Shown one piece after another: positions 28,867 to 39,249 of a stretch of DNA of 64,000 nt. The position numbers were made by a program, and so were the translations under genes. The DNA is from Massilia agrisoli (GTDB lineage Bacteria; Pseudomonadota; Gammaproteobacteria; Burkholderiales; Burkholderiaceae_D). A model generated the notes under the pieces. That model searched no databases and was not told where the DNA came from. It saw only the letters and a program-made list of their open reading frames with translations. Where the stretch lies: contig NZ_JAJHPV010000013.1 of the NCBI RefSeq assembly GCF_020831365.1, positions 868,001-932,000 on the forward strand, in the 5' to 3' direction. Within the stretch, counting starts at the first letter, position 1. Each line of letters opens with the position of its first letter.

Positions 28867-29321
28867 AACAGGTAAGCGTCCAGGCGGACGATTTCGACGT
28901 CAGCGCCGAACTGGCGTCGCTGCGCGCGCAGGACCCGCGCATTGGCGCGGTGGTCAGCTTTGTCGGCACCGTGCGCGACATGAACGACGGGTCCAGGGTC
29001 AGCGAAATGGAGCTTGAACACTATCCGGGCATGACCGAACAGGCGCTGGCGAAGATCGTCGAACAGGCCGGCGCGCGCTGGCCGCTGCTTGGCGCGCGCG
29101 TGATCCACCGGGTCGGCCCCCTCAAGCCGCTCGAGCAGATCGTGCTGGTCGCCTGCGCGTCCGCCCACCGCGGCGAGGCCTTCGACGCCTGCGAGTTCAT
29201 CATCGACTACCTGAAGACCGACGCCCCGTTCTGGAAGAAGGAACAGACGCCGGACGGCGCACGCTGGGTCGACGCGCGCGAGTCCGACGACAGCGCCCGC
29301 GCGAAATGGGGCAGCGCTTGA
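28863..29321 (+). CDS. moaE: Molybdopterin synthase catalytic subunit MoaE
   Basis: Large subunit of molybdopterin synthase, which inserts two sulfurs from thiocarboxylated MoaD into precursor Z. The 152-residue protein has SFVGTVRDMNDG near residue 35, LEHYPGMTEQ and HRVGPLKPLEQIVLV, and the catalytic-lysine region DYLKTDAPFWKKE (about 119-131). Length is normal. It overlaps the DUF349 gene start-stop by 4 bases and is overlapped by crcB by 16 bases. The moaD partner is not in this window, so this locus is split from the rest of molybdenum cofactor synthesis. Confidence 0.95.
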   Translation: MKQVSVQADDFDVSAELASLRAQDPRIGAVVSFVGTVRDMNDGSRVSEMELEHYPGMTEQALAKIVEQAGARWPLLGARVIHRVGPLKPLEQIVLVACASAHRGEAFDACEFIIDYLKTDAPFWKKEQTPDGARWVDARESDDSARAKWGSA

Positions 29322-29692
29322 GCTGGGTGGCGGTCGGGCTGGGCGCCGCCATCGGCGCCTGGCTGCGCTGGGGCCTGTCGCTGTGGCTGGCCGGTCTGCA
29401 CGGCAAGCTGCCGGTCGGTACCGTGGTGGCGAACCTTGGCGGCGGCTACCTGATCGGGCTGCTGATGGGCTTTTTCGCCTCGTTCCCGCACCTGTCGCCG
29501 GAGTGGCGGTTGTTTGCGGTCACCGGCTTCCTGGGCGGCCTGACCACGTTTTCGACGTTTTCGGGCGAGGCCATGGTGCTGCTCCAGCGCGGCGACTATG
29601 GCTGGGCCGCGGCGCATTCAGTCCTGCACCTGGCCGGTTCGATCGGCTGCTGCATGGCCGGCTTCGCGACATGGCGGATGCTGTCTAATTAA
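29306..29692 (+). CDS. crcB: Fluoride channel CrcB/Fluc
   Basis: Small inner-membrane fluoride channel that works as an antiparallel dimer. The 128-residue protein has four hydrophobic segments and the family motifs GAWLRWGLS, GTVVANLGGGYLIGLL and TGFLGGLTTFSTFSGE, the last holding the Phe and Thr residues that line the pore. It overlaps the end of moaE by 16 bases, so the two are translated together. No fluoride riboswitch is visible because the gene has no leader of its own. Identification is certain. Confidence 0.95.
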   Translation: MGQRLSWVAVGLGAAIGAWLRWGLSLWLAGLHGKLPVGTVVANLGGGYLIGLLMGFFASFPHLSPEWRLFAVTGFLGGLTTFSTFSGEAMVLLQRGDYGWAAAHSVLHLAGSIGCCMAGFATWRMLSN

Positions 29693-29713
29693 ACCAACAA
29701 CAAGGAGATCACC

Positions 29714-30283
29714 GTGGCGGATTTGGACAAGGCAGTGGCGACGCAGCTCGCCAACATCGAGAAACGCAGCGGCAAGACCCTGGCCGAACTGGGCGACATC
29801 CTGCGCGCCAGCGGCCTGTCCAGGCACGGCGAGCTGCGCGACTACCTCAAGCGCGAACTCGGCATGGGCCACGGCGACGCCAACACGACCGTGCACCACG
29901 TAATGGGCTCCGGCGGGGCCGCCGAGTCTGCCGGCAAGGAGGCAGGCGAGGTGCTCGACGCGATCTACGCCGGCCCGAAGGCGGCGCTGCGGCCCATCCA
30001 TGACAGGCTGATGGATGCCATTGGGCAATTTGGCGAGTTCGAGATCGCCCCCAAGAAGGGCTACCTGAGCCTGCGCCGCAAGAAGCAGTTCGCCATGCTG
30101 GGGCCGGCTACCAATACCCGCTTCGAGCTCGGCCTCAATATGAAGGGCGTTCCGGCCACCGACCGGCTGCTGGAACAGGCCCCGGGCGGCATGTGCAACT
30201 ACAAGGTCCGCTTGACCGACGCAGCCGAGGTCGACGCCGAGCTGATCGCCTGGGCCAGGCAGGCCTTCGATAGCGCCGGCTGA
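29714..30283 (+). CDS. DUF4287 and DUF5655 domain protein
   Basis: A 189-residue protein with a GTG start at 29714, eight bases after a perfect AAGGAGAT ribosome-binding site. The N-terminal part (about 1-60) holds the DUF4287 pattern ATQLANIEKRSGKTLAELG and the HGDAN stretch, and the C-terminal part (about 75-189) is a DUF5655 domain with the Tyr/Lys/Arg pattern of GYLSLRRKKQFAML and GPATNTRFELGLNMKG. The biochemical role of both domains is unknown to me. It lies 21 bases after crcB on the same strand and may be the last gene of the DUF349-moaE-crcB unit. Confidence 0.85.
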   Translation: MADLDKAVATQLANIEKRSGKTLAELGDILRASGLSRHGELRDYLKRELGMGHGDANTTVHHVMGSGGAAESAGKEAGEVLDAIYAGPKAALRPIHDRLMDAIGQFGEFEIAPKKGYLSLRRKKQFAMLGPATNTRFELGLNMKGVPATDRLLEQAPGGMCNYKVRLTDAAEVDAELIAWARQAFDSAG

Positions 30284-30353
30284 GCGGCGCGCCGCGGCCA
30301 AGCTCGCGCCGTCTTGCCGCAATTTCATTCATGATGTTTGCTGGTGATGCCAT

Positions 30354-30383
30354 CTTGAAAAGGCATCTGCCTGGCCCAACCTT
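30354..30383 (+). promoter_or_regulatory. Putative heat-shock (sigma-32) promoter of clpB
   Basis: CTTGAAA (30354-30360) is a perfect sigma-32 -35 core, with the CCC-rich -10-like element CCCAACCTT (30375-30383) after 14 bases. The spacing and sequence fit the heat-shock consensus, and the downstream gene is clpB, a known member of that regulon. Confidence 0.65.
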
Positions 30384-30416
30384 GCTTTCAAGTTAAATAC
30401 TAGCGGGAGCATCATC

Positions 30417-33029
<2,613 letters not shown>

Positions 33030-33047
33030 GCGGCCGTGGCTGAATGA

Positions 33048-33083
33048 CCGCGCCCTGGCGAAAAGCCACGGCGCGGTTTTTTT
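33048..33083 (+). terminator. Rho-independent terminator after clpB
   Basis: CCGCGCC and GGCGCGG form a 7-base stem followed by seven T. The same hairpin can serve the convergent gene 33082-33450 only weakly, as its opposite strand lacks a U run. Confidence 0.85.
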
Positions 33084-33450
33084 ATGTGCGGTCCGGTTCC
33101 TGCAACCAGCTAAACGCCGCGGCGAGGTCGTTATAGAACACGCGGTGTTCACCGTCGCCAAACGCCAGGCGCGCGAGGTAGGCGAGGCGGGTGTTTGGAA
33201 CGACCAGCGCGCGGCGCAAGGTCATCGACGCGAGTTCGGATTCCACCAGTTCCTGCTGCCTCACCACCAGGTCGATGCTGGGCGCGAGGAGTTCCAGGGC
33301 GTTATAGATGACCTTGGTCTGGCCGGTCTCGGTCGCCAGCGCCAGCACCCGCTGGTGGGCTTCGACCATCATGGGGTCGGACAGCTCGCCGCGCATCCTG
33401 GCGACGATAATCCCGCCTACCGACTCAATCCATAACTGCTGCATGTCCAT
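33082..33450 (-). CDS. Hypothetical STAS/SpoIIAA-like protein
   Basis: A 122-residue protein beginning MDMQQLWIESVGGIIVARMRG. The alternation of hydrophobic strands and helices (LWIESVGGIIVARMRGELS; VIYNALELLAPSIDLV; RRALVVPNTRLAYLARLAF; HRVFYNDLAAAFSWLQ) resembles SpoIIAA/STAS-like proteins that give anti-anti-sigma-type folds; no conserved Ser phosphorylation site is convincing. No signal peptide is seen. It is convergent with clpB and lies upstream of an alpha/beta hydrolase on the same strand. The fold is an inference. Confidence 0.7.
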   Translation of the reverse strand: MDMQQLWIESVGGIIVARMRGELSDPMMVEAHQRVLALATETGQTKVIYNALELLAPSIDLVVRQQELVESELASMTLRRALVVPNTRLAYLARLAFGDGEHRVFYNDLAAAFSWLQEPDRT

Positions 33451-33485
33451 CTGACTGCCTCTCGTGCCTTCGATACAAAAAACAA

Positions 33486-34301
33486 TTATAAGTCTGGCAT
33501 GCCAAGGCTTGCAGCGAAGGCGCCTATGCGGAGAGGAAACTGAAGGAACTCCTCATGGCTCGCGGCAACATGGAGCGTGGACCTGGGCAGCAGCCGGTGC
33601 AATTCCAGCGCCGAGGCGAGTGGGTGGGTACTGTCGCCACGCCATGCGAGGATCAGGGCGGGGATGTGGGCAAGCGCATCGAGTGCGGGCCGGGGCGGCA
33701 AGTCGGACATTGCCGCGCCGTGGAACAGGTCGGGAATGATGCGGCGGTCGATTGCGCGCACGCCGGTTGCCAGGCTTGCGGCAATGCCGGGCGATGTGTC
33801 CGTCAGCCACCTGGGGAGGGTGCGCGCGAGGTCGCGGCTCATCAGCCGGGCCAGCGCGCGGCCGTCGGCTTCGACGCCGCGATTGGCGATGCGCTGGTAC
33901 ATTTCGCGTTGCGCCGCGCGGTGTTCCCAGATCATCGGCGGCATCGCGAGGACCAGTCCGGCAATGCGTTCCGGCGCCTGCACGGCGGCGTGGATGGCGC
34001 TTGCGCAGCCCATCGACATGCCGCCCGCGATGAAGCGGGAAGCGCCAGCAGCATCGCCAACGGCCAGCATGTCGGCGCCAAGGTTTTGCCAACGGAATGC
34101 CGCGGCCCCGTGCACCGCGCCGCTCTGGCCATGGCCGCGCGCGTCGTAGCGGACCAGCCGGACCGTGCCGGGTAGCCGATCCCAGCCGAACCAGCCAAGG
34201 GCATCTTCCGTGGCGATGCTCGACATCAGGCCGTGCGCCCACACCAGCGGATTGCCATGGCCGCGTGCCTGGATGTTCAAGTCGGCTTCGCCTGTGTGCA
34301 T
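33486..34301 (-). CDS. Alpha/beta hydrolase
   Basis: A 271-residue serine hydrolase. The nucleophile elbow is GGMSMGC with Ser96, and the oxyanion HG motif is WAHGLMSS (about 21-28). RYDARGHGQSG (about 51-61) is the strand-turn sequence typical of the haloperoxidase/esterase group. The acid residue is probably Asp in WRGDSTHP, and the base is His in AASHEEFLQF near residue 249. The ATG at 34301 is preferred; a longer frame to 34382 has no conserved content. Substrate unknown. Confidence 0.88.
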   Translation of the reverse strand: MHTGEADLNIQARGHGNPLVWAHGLMSSIATEDALGWFGWDRLPGTVRLVRYDARGHGQSGAVHGAAAFRWQNLGADMLAVGDAAGASRFIAGGMSMGCASAIHAAVQAPERIAGLVLAMPPMIWEHRAAQREMYQRIANRGVEADGRALARLMSRDLARTLPRWLTDTSPGIAASLATGVRAIDRRIIPDLFHGAAMSDLPPRPALDALAHIPALILAWRGDSTHPLASALELHRLLPRSTLHVAASHEEFLQFPLRIGAFAASLGMPDL

Positions 34302-34435
34302 CTGTTGCCTGCTCGATCTGCAAAGACGATATGGTAACAAGCCTGGAGCGATCCCGCGATCGAAAAGGGCGGCCATCGGCAAGGGGCGGCGAAGGCGGCT
34401 ACACTAGCTGCTCGACCTTCCTCCCGAGCCTGCCA

Positions 34436-35644
34436 ATGCAAGCAGTTTCCCTGCGCGCCGACGCGCGCGTCATCGGCCTTGTCGGCCTGGCGCACGGCGT
34501 GTCCCACTTCTATCACCTGATCCTTGCCAGCCTGTTTCCCTGGCTGAAGCCCGCGTTCAACCTCAGCTATGCCGAGCTTGGCCTGCTGATGACCGTGTTC
34601 TTCGTCGTCTCCGGCGTCGGCCAGGCGCTCGCCGGTTTCGTGGTCGACCGGGTCGGCGCGCGCCGCGTGCTGTTCGGCGGCATGGCGCTGCTGGGCGTCG
34701 CAGCGCTGGTGCTTGCCAGCGCGAATCACTACGCGATGTTGCTGGCTGGCTCGATGCTGGCCGGCCTGGGCAATTCCGTGTTCCATCCATCGGATTACAC
34801 CTTGCTGAACCAGCGGGTGTCGAAGGCCCGCATTGCCCATGCTTTCTCGGTGCACGGCATCAGCGGCAACCTCGGATGGGCGGCCGCGCCGGTGTTCCTC
34901 GCCATCGTGGCCACCTTCTCCAGCTGGCGTACCGCGCTGCTTGCGGCGTCCGTGATTCCGTTTGCGACCTTGTTGCTGTTGTTCCTGAACCGCGCGGCGC
35001 TGTACGCCGATCCTGTTCCGCCAAAAGCGCACGCGAGCGTGGAGGGGAGCGCGTTCGGCTTCTTGCGGCTGCCTGCCGTGTGGATGAGTTTCGGCTTCTT
35101 CTTCCTTACCGCTGTGGCGCTGGGCGGCATCCAGAGTTTTTCATCGACCAGCCTGGTCGCGCTGTACCAGGTGTCGCTGGCCTCCGCCATGGCCGCTTAC
35201 TCGGCCTACATGCTGGCGTCGGCCGGCGGCATGGTGCTGGGGGGGGTCCTGGCCTCGAAGACGCAGAATCACGACCGCACCATTGCCGGCGCGTTCACGC
35301 TGGCGGCAGCGCTGGCGCTGGTGCTCGCTTCCGGCGCCGTGCCAGGCTGGTCGACGACGATCATGATGGGCCTGATCGGCCTGGCTGCCGGCGTCGCCGG
35401 GCCATCGCGCGACCTGCTCATCCGCGCCGCCGCGCCGAAGAATGCCACCGGCCGGGTGTTCGGCGTCGTGTATTCCGGCCTGGACAGCGGCCTGGCCGTT
35501 GGCCCCTTGCTGTTCGGCGCGCTGATGGATGGCGGTCATTCATCATGGGTGTTCATCTGCATCGCGCTGTTCCAGCTACTGGCGATCGCGACGGCGGTGG
35601 GCGTAGGCGGTCGCAGCCGCGCGCCGGCGCTGCAAAACGCTTAG
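34436..35644 (+). CDS. MFS transporter
   Basis: A 402-residue major facilitator superfamily permease with twelve hydrophobic segments. The loop 2-3 signature appears as GFVVDRVGARRVLFGG (about 65-80), and the second half repeats it less well. Early sequence HGVSHFYHLILASLFPWLK and GNSVFHPSDYTLL are typical of the FSR/NarK-like drug-resistance subgroup, but the substrate cannot be assigned. The ATG at 34436 places the first helix directly after a short N-tail; the longer frame upstream contains Arg-rich, non-conserved sequence. It diverges from the hydrolase gene. Confidence 0.9.
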   Translation: MQAVSLRADARVIGLVGLAHGVSHFYHLILASLFPWLKPAFNLSYAELGLLMTVFFVVSGVGQALAGFVVDRVGARRVLFGGMALLGVAALVLASANHYAMLLAGSMLAGLGNSVFHPSDYTLLNQRVSKARIAHAFSVHGISGNLGWAAAPVFLAIVATFSSWRTALLAASVIPFATLLLLFLNRAALYADPVPPKAHASVEGSAFGFLRLPAVWMSFGFFFLTAVALGGIQSFSSTSLVALYQVSLASAMAAYSAYMLASAGGMVLGGVLASKTQNHDRTIAGAFTLAAALALVLASGAVPGWSTTIMMGLIGLAAGVAGPSRDLLIRAAAPKNATGRVFGVVYSGLDSGLAVGPLLFGALMDGGHSSWVFICIALFQLLAIATAVGVGGRSRAPALQNA

Positions 35645-35678
35645 AATGGCATAAATATCAACCTTTCCCGGCCTTCTC

Positions 35679-36176
35679 ATGACCCATTTTGCTACCGCAG
35701 ACATCTGCGATGACCATCCACAACTGCTGGAAGACGGGCGGCTGGCAGTCTTGCCGCCGGTATTTCGCCACTTCGGCAAGAACACCAGGTTTTCCGGGCG
35801 GGTAATCACGCTGAAGGTGTTTGAAGACAACGCGCTGGTACGCGCGACCCTGGAAACTCCGGGCAACGGCAACGTGCTGGTTGTCGATGGCGGCGGCAGC
35901 ATGCGCCGCGCGCTCGTCGGCGGACAACTTGCGCTGCTGGCCCAGGACAACAACTGGGCCGGCATCATCGTCGATGGCTGCGTGCGCGACTCGGAAGAAA
36001 TCGATGCCTGCAGCGTCGGCGTGCGCGCGCTGGCGACGCATCCGCAGAAGAGCGCCAAGCGCGGCGCGGGCGAGCGCAATGTGCGCGTCATGATTGCCGG
36101 CGTGCCCGTCACGCCCGGCGACTGGATCTATGCCGATGCGGACGGCGTACTGGTTGCCCAGCAGAAAATCATTTGA
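35679..36176 (+). CDS. rraA: RraA family protein (RNase E regulator / HMG aldolase-like)
   Basis: A 165-residue protein of the RraA family, trimers that either inhibit RNase E or act as HMG/CHA aldolase. The core [18 protein letters not shown], then [16 protein letters not shown] (about 95-110) carry the conserved GG, R and Asp of the aldolase metal site, and [19 protein letters not shown] is the usual end. Length matches proteobacterial RraA (about 160). It lies 34 bases after the MFS gene on the same strand; co-transcription is possible. Which of the two activities holds is not decided by sequence alone. Confidence 0.9.
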   Translation: MTHFATADICDDHPQLLEDGRLAVLPPVFRHFGKNTRFSGRVITLKVFEDNALVRATLETPGNGNVLVVDGGGSMRRALVGGQLALLAQDNNWAGIIVDGCVRDSEEIDACSVGVRALATHPQKSAKRGAGERNVRVMIAGVPVTPGDWIYADADGVLVAQQKII

Positions 36177-36511
36177 GATTCTGCCGATCGGCTACGCGCA
36201 CTGCGCAGCCGTCTTATTGCCTGATCTCAACGTCCGATTCCTGCTCCGAGGCATGCTGTCCGGGGCGGGTTTTTCATTGGGCGAGATGAGCGTTTCACAT
36301 CGCGGAACGCTGCACAAATTTCCGCAGTCAATCTCTTCCATTCTAAGAAATTACGTTTCGCATCCTGAAAAGCTAAAGCTAAGCGATTGAATTTAAAAGA
36401 CTAAAATTAGCTTATATGTCTTATATAAGAGTGGTTGTGCCGTGCACAAGCAGCGCTATGATTTGTCTAACGGATTTCGCTTCATAACTTAGCTTTAATT
36501 GGGAGAACAAC
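36177..36511. promoter_or_regulatory. AT-rich promoter region upstream of aceA
   Basis: This 335-base region is much lower in GC than its surroundings from about 36330 on. It contains the perfect 10-base palindrome CTTATATAAG at 36420-36429 and a related CTTATATG just upstream, which could be an operator for a regulator of the glyoxylate pathway. No certain -35/-10 pair can be drawn. GGGAGAACAAC precedes the aceA ATG as ribosome-binding site. Confidence 0.45.
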
Positions 36512-37810
36512 ATGGCAACTCGTGAACAGCAAGCAGCAGCCCTTCAACAAGACTGGGATACCAACCCGCGCTGGAAAGGCGTTGTCCGCAACTACACGGC
36601 GGCCGACGTGGTGCGGCTGCGTGGATCGCTGCAGATCGAGCATACGCTGGCCAAGCGCGGCGCTGAAAAACTGTGGGACCTCGTCAACAACGAGCCATTC
36701 GTCAACGCCCTCGGCGCGATGACCGGCAACCAGGCCATGCAGCAAGTCAAGGCCGGCCTGAAGGCCATCTACCTGTCGGGCTGGCAGGTGGCGGGCGACG
36801 CCAACGTGGCTGGCGAAATGTACCCGGACCAGTCGCTGTACCCAGCCAATTCGGTGCCGCTGGTCGTCAAGCGCATCAACAACACCTTTGCCCGCGCCGA
36901 CCAGATCCAGTGGTCCGAAGGCAAGGACGACATCGATTACTTCGCACCGATCGTCGCTGACGCGGAAGCTGGTTTCGGCGGCGTGCTCAACGCCTACGAA
37001 CTGATGAAGTCGATGATTGAAGCGGGCGCTGCCGGCGTGCACTTCGAAGACCAGCTGGCCTCCGTCAAGAAGTGCGGCCACATGGGCGGCAAGGTGCTGG
37101 TGCCTAGCCGTGAAGCCGTCGAAAAGCTGACCGCGGCGCGCCTGGCCGCCGACGTGATGGGCACGCCAACCCTGGTGATCGCCCGCACCGATGCCGAAGC
37201 CGCCGACCTGCTGACCTCCGACGTGGACCCCAACGATGCGCCGTTCTGCACCGGCGAGCGCACCGTGGAAGGCTTCTACCGCGTCAAGCCAGGTATCGAA
37301 CAGGCCATCTCGCGCGCGCTGGCTTACGCCCCGTTCGCCGACCTGGTGTGGTGCGAAACCGGCAAGCCGGACCTGGCGTTCGCCAAGCAGTTCGCTGAAG
37401 CGGTTCACGCCAAGTTCCCAGGCAAGATGCTGGCATACAACTGCTCGCCATCGTTCAACTGGAAGAAAAACCTGGACGACGCCACCATCGCCAAGTTCCA
37501 GAAAGAGCTGGGCGCCATGGGCTACAAGTTCCAGTTCATCACCCTGGCTGGCTTCCATGCGCTGAACTACGGCATGTTCAACCTGGCCCACGGCTACGCC
37601 CGCCGCCAGATGTCGGCCTTCGTCGAACTGCAGGAAGCCGAATTCGCTGCCGCCGACAAGGGCTTCACCGCGGTCAAGCACCAGCGCGAAGTCGGCACCG
37701 GCTACTTCGACGCGGTCACCCAGACCATCCAGCAGAACCAGAGCTCGACCACGGCACTGCACGGTTCGACCGAAGATGAACAGTTCTTCGACGAAAAGAA
37801 AGTCGCTTAA
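36512..37810 (+). CDS. aceA: Isocitrate lyase
   Basis: First enzyme of the glyoxylate shunt; splits isocitrate to succinate and glyoxylate, allowing growth on acetate or fatty acids. The 432-residue protein has the catalytic motif [13 protein letters not shown] (Cys about residue 190), [24 protein letters not shown], and the C-terminal [12 protein letters not shown] and [13 protein letters not shown] blocks. It is the prokaryotic short type (about 430 residues). It is preceded by a long AT-rich regulatory region and followed by a very strong terminator, so it is monocistronic. Malate synthase is not in the window. Confidence 0.98.
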   Translation: MATREQQAAALQQDWDTNPRWKGVVRNYTAADVVRLRGSLQIEHTLAKRGAEKLWDLVNNEPFVNALGAMTGNQAMQQVKAGLKAIYLSGWQVAGDANVAGEMYPDQSLYPANSVPLVVKRINNTFARADQIQWSEGKDDIDYFAPIVADAEAGFGGVLNAYELMKSMIEAGAAGVHFEDQLASVKKCGHMGGKVLVPSREAVEKLTAARLAADVMGTPTLVIARTDAEAADLLTSDVDPNDAPFCTGERTVEGFYRVKPGIEQAISRALAYAPFADLVWCETGKPDLAFAKQFAEAVHAKFPGKMLAYNCSPSFNWKKNLDDATIAKFQKELGAMGYKFQFITLAGFHALNYGMFNLAHGYARRQMSAFVELQEAEFAAADKGFTAVKHQREVGTGYFDAVTQTIQQNQSSTTALHGSTEDEQFFDEKKVA

Positions 37811-37844
37811 GGCCCGCTAGCGACTGCCGGGTCCGTCCCGGGAT

Positions 37845-37890
37845 GGCCGCAGTTGAATGCCGCAAGCCGGCATTAAACTGCGGCCTTTTT
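37845..37890 (+). terminator. Strong rho-independent terminator after aceA
   Basis: A long stem (GGCCGCAGTT pairs with AACTGCGGCC, extended by AATGCCG with CGGCATT and a small loop) is followed by five T. Confidence 0.88.
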
Positions 37891-37947
37891 ACGTTCTTGG
37901 GGGATAATGGCGGACCAGAACACCTTTTTGAATGGAATTTCCAAGCT

Positions 37948-39111
37948 ATGTTGAGCTACCGCCACGCCTTTCATGCGGGTAACCACGCTGACGTCCTGAA
38001 GCACTTCGTGCAGATTCAGTTGCACGAGTACATGAACCAGAAGGACACGGCCTATACCTACATCGACACCCATTCCGGTGCGGGCGTGTACGCGCTCGAC
38101 AGCGGCTACGCGTCGAAAAACGCCGAATACGAAACCGGCATCGGCCCGTTGTGGGAACGCAAGGACCTGCCGAAGTCGCTGGCGGCCTACGTCAACCTCG
38201 TCAAGGGCCTGAACCCGAGCGGCAAGATGCGCTACTACCCGGGCTCGCCTTACTGCGCGGACAAGATGATGCGCGAGCAAGACCGCCTGCGCCTGTTCGA
38301 GCTGCATCCCGCCGACAGCAAGATCCTCGCGGACAATTTCCGCAAGGTTGAGGAGCATGCCGCCGCCCAGGGCGAGCGCCCGTCAGGACGCGGCAAGCGC
38401 GTGCTGATCGAGCGTGGCGATGGCTTCCACGGCATCAAAACCCTGCTGCCGCCGCCGTCGCGCCGCGCGCTGGTGCTGATCGATCCGCCTTACGAGGACA
38501 AGCAGGACTACCGCAAGGTGCGCGACATGCTGGCCGACTCGCTGGCGCGCTTCCCGAGCGGCGTGTTCGCGGTCTGGTACCCGGTACTGCAGCGCATGGA
38601 ATCGCGCCAGTTCGCCGACAAGCTCAAGCGCCTTCCGTGCAAGGAATGGATCAACGTGACCCTGACCGTCACCACGCCGGGGCCGGATGGCTTCGGCCCG
38701 CTGCACAGCAGCGGCATGTTCATCCTGAATCCGCCATACACGCTCGAGCCGACCCTGCGCGAAGTGATGCCTTACCTGGTCAAGGTGCTGGGCAAGGATG
38801 CCGGCGCAACCTTTACCATCGAACGCGGCGCCCAGGTGACCGGTACCGCAACGGCCCGCGTCGGCGCCAACGGCGCGGTCCGCATGCCGGTCGGTAACGC
38901 GCGCCGCGCCAGCCCCACCTCCGGCACGGGCAGCCTGCGCCTGCCAGGCCAGGCCCCGGCGGGAACGCCGGGCGCTGCCGCCACCGGACCGCGCGCGCCT
39001 GCCAAGCCAGGCAGCCAGCGTCCGGGCGGCGCACCGGTGCGCAGCTCGCGTCCGACCGCCGCCACCCCCGGCGGCCGTCCGGGTGGCGGACGTGGCCCGA
39101 AACGGCCTTGA
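37948..39111 (+). CDS. rlmJ: 23S rRNA (adenine2030-N6)-methyltransferase RlmJ with long basic tail
   Basis: Methylates A2030 of 23S rRNA. The protein of 387 residues has the RlmJ start MLSYRHAFHAGNHADVLKH, TYIDTHSGAGVY (SAM binding), and the catalytic LIDPPYEDKQDY (about residue 175). The catalytic part ends about residue 285, as in E. coli RlmJ (280 residues). The remaining 100 residues are Gly/Pro/Ala/Arg-rich without structure, which is not part of the family. I chose the ATG at 37948; the upstream ATG at 37843 would include part of the aceA terminator. It is monocistronic. Confidence 0.95.
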   Translation: MLSYRHAFHAGNHADVLKHFVQIQLHEYMNQKDTAYTYIDTHSGAGVYALDSGYASKNAEYETGIGPLWERKDLPKSLAAYVNLVKGLNPSGKMRYYPGSPYCADKMMREQDRLRLFELHPADSKILADNFRKVEEHAAAQGERPSGRGKRVLIERGDGFHGIKTLLPPPSRRALVLIDPPYEDKQDYRKVRDMLADSLARFPSGVFAVWYPVLQRMESRQFADKLKRLPCKEWINVTLTVTTPGPDGFGPLHSSGMFILNPPYTLEPTLREVMPYLVKVLGKDAGATFTIERGAQVTGTATARVGANGAVRMPVGNARRASPTSGTGSLRLPGQAPAGTPGAAATGPRAPAKPGSQRPGGAPVRSSRPTAATPGGRPGGGRGPKRP

Positions 39112-39249
39112 CCCGCTAACCCGGCCGTACGATTCAATATCCAAATGTTAAGAATGTAATATTTATAGTATATTCAAGCTGTGGCTTCCCTTCACGGGGC
39201 GGCCACGGCTGGTTGCCGTCCGGGCGTCCAGTCGCATTTGGGAGTTTTC

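Noticed and set aside
28800-29320. Fluoride riboswitch for crcB
   Set aside because: crcB overlaps moaE, so there is no leader that could fold as one.
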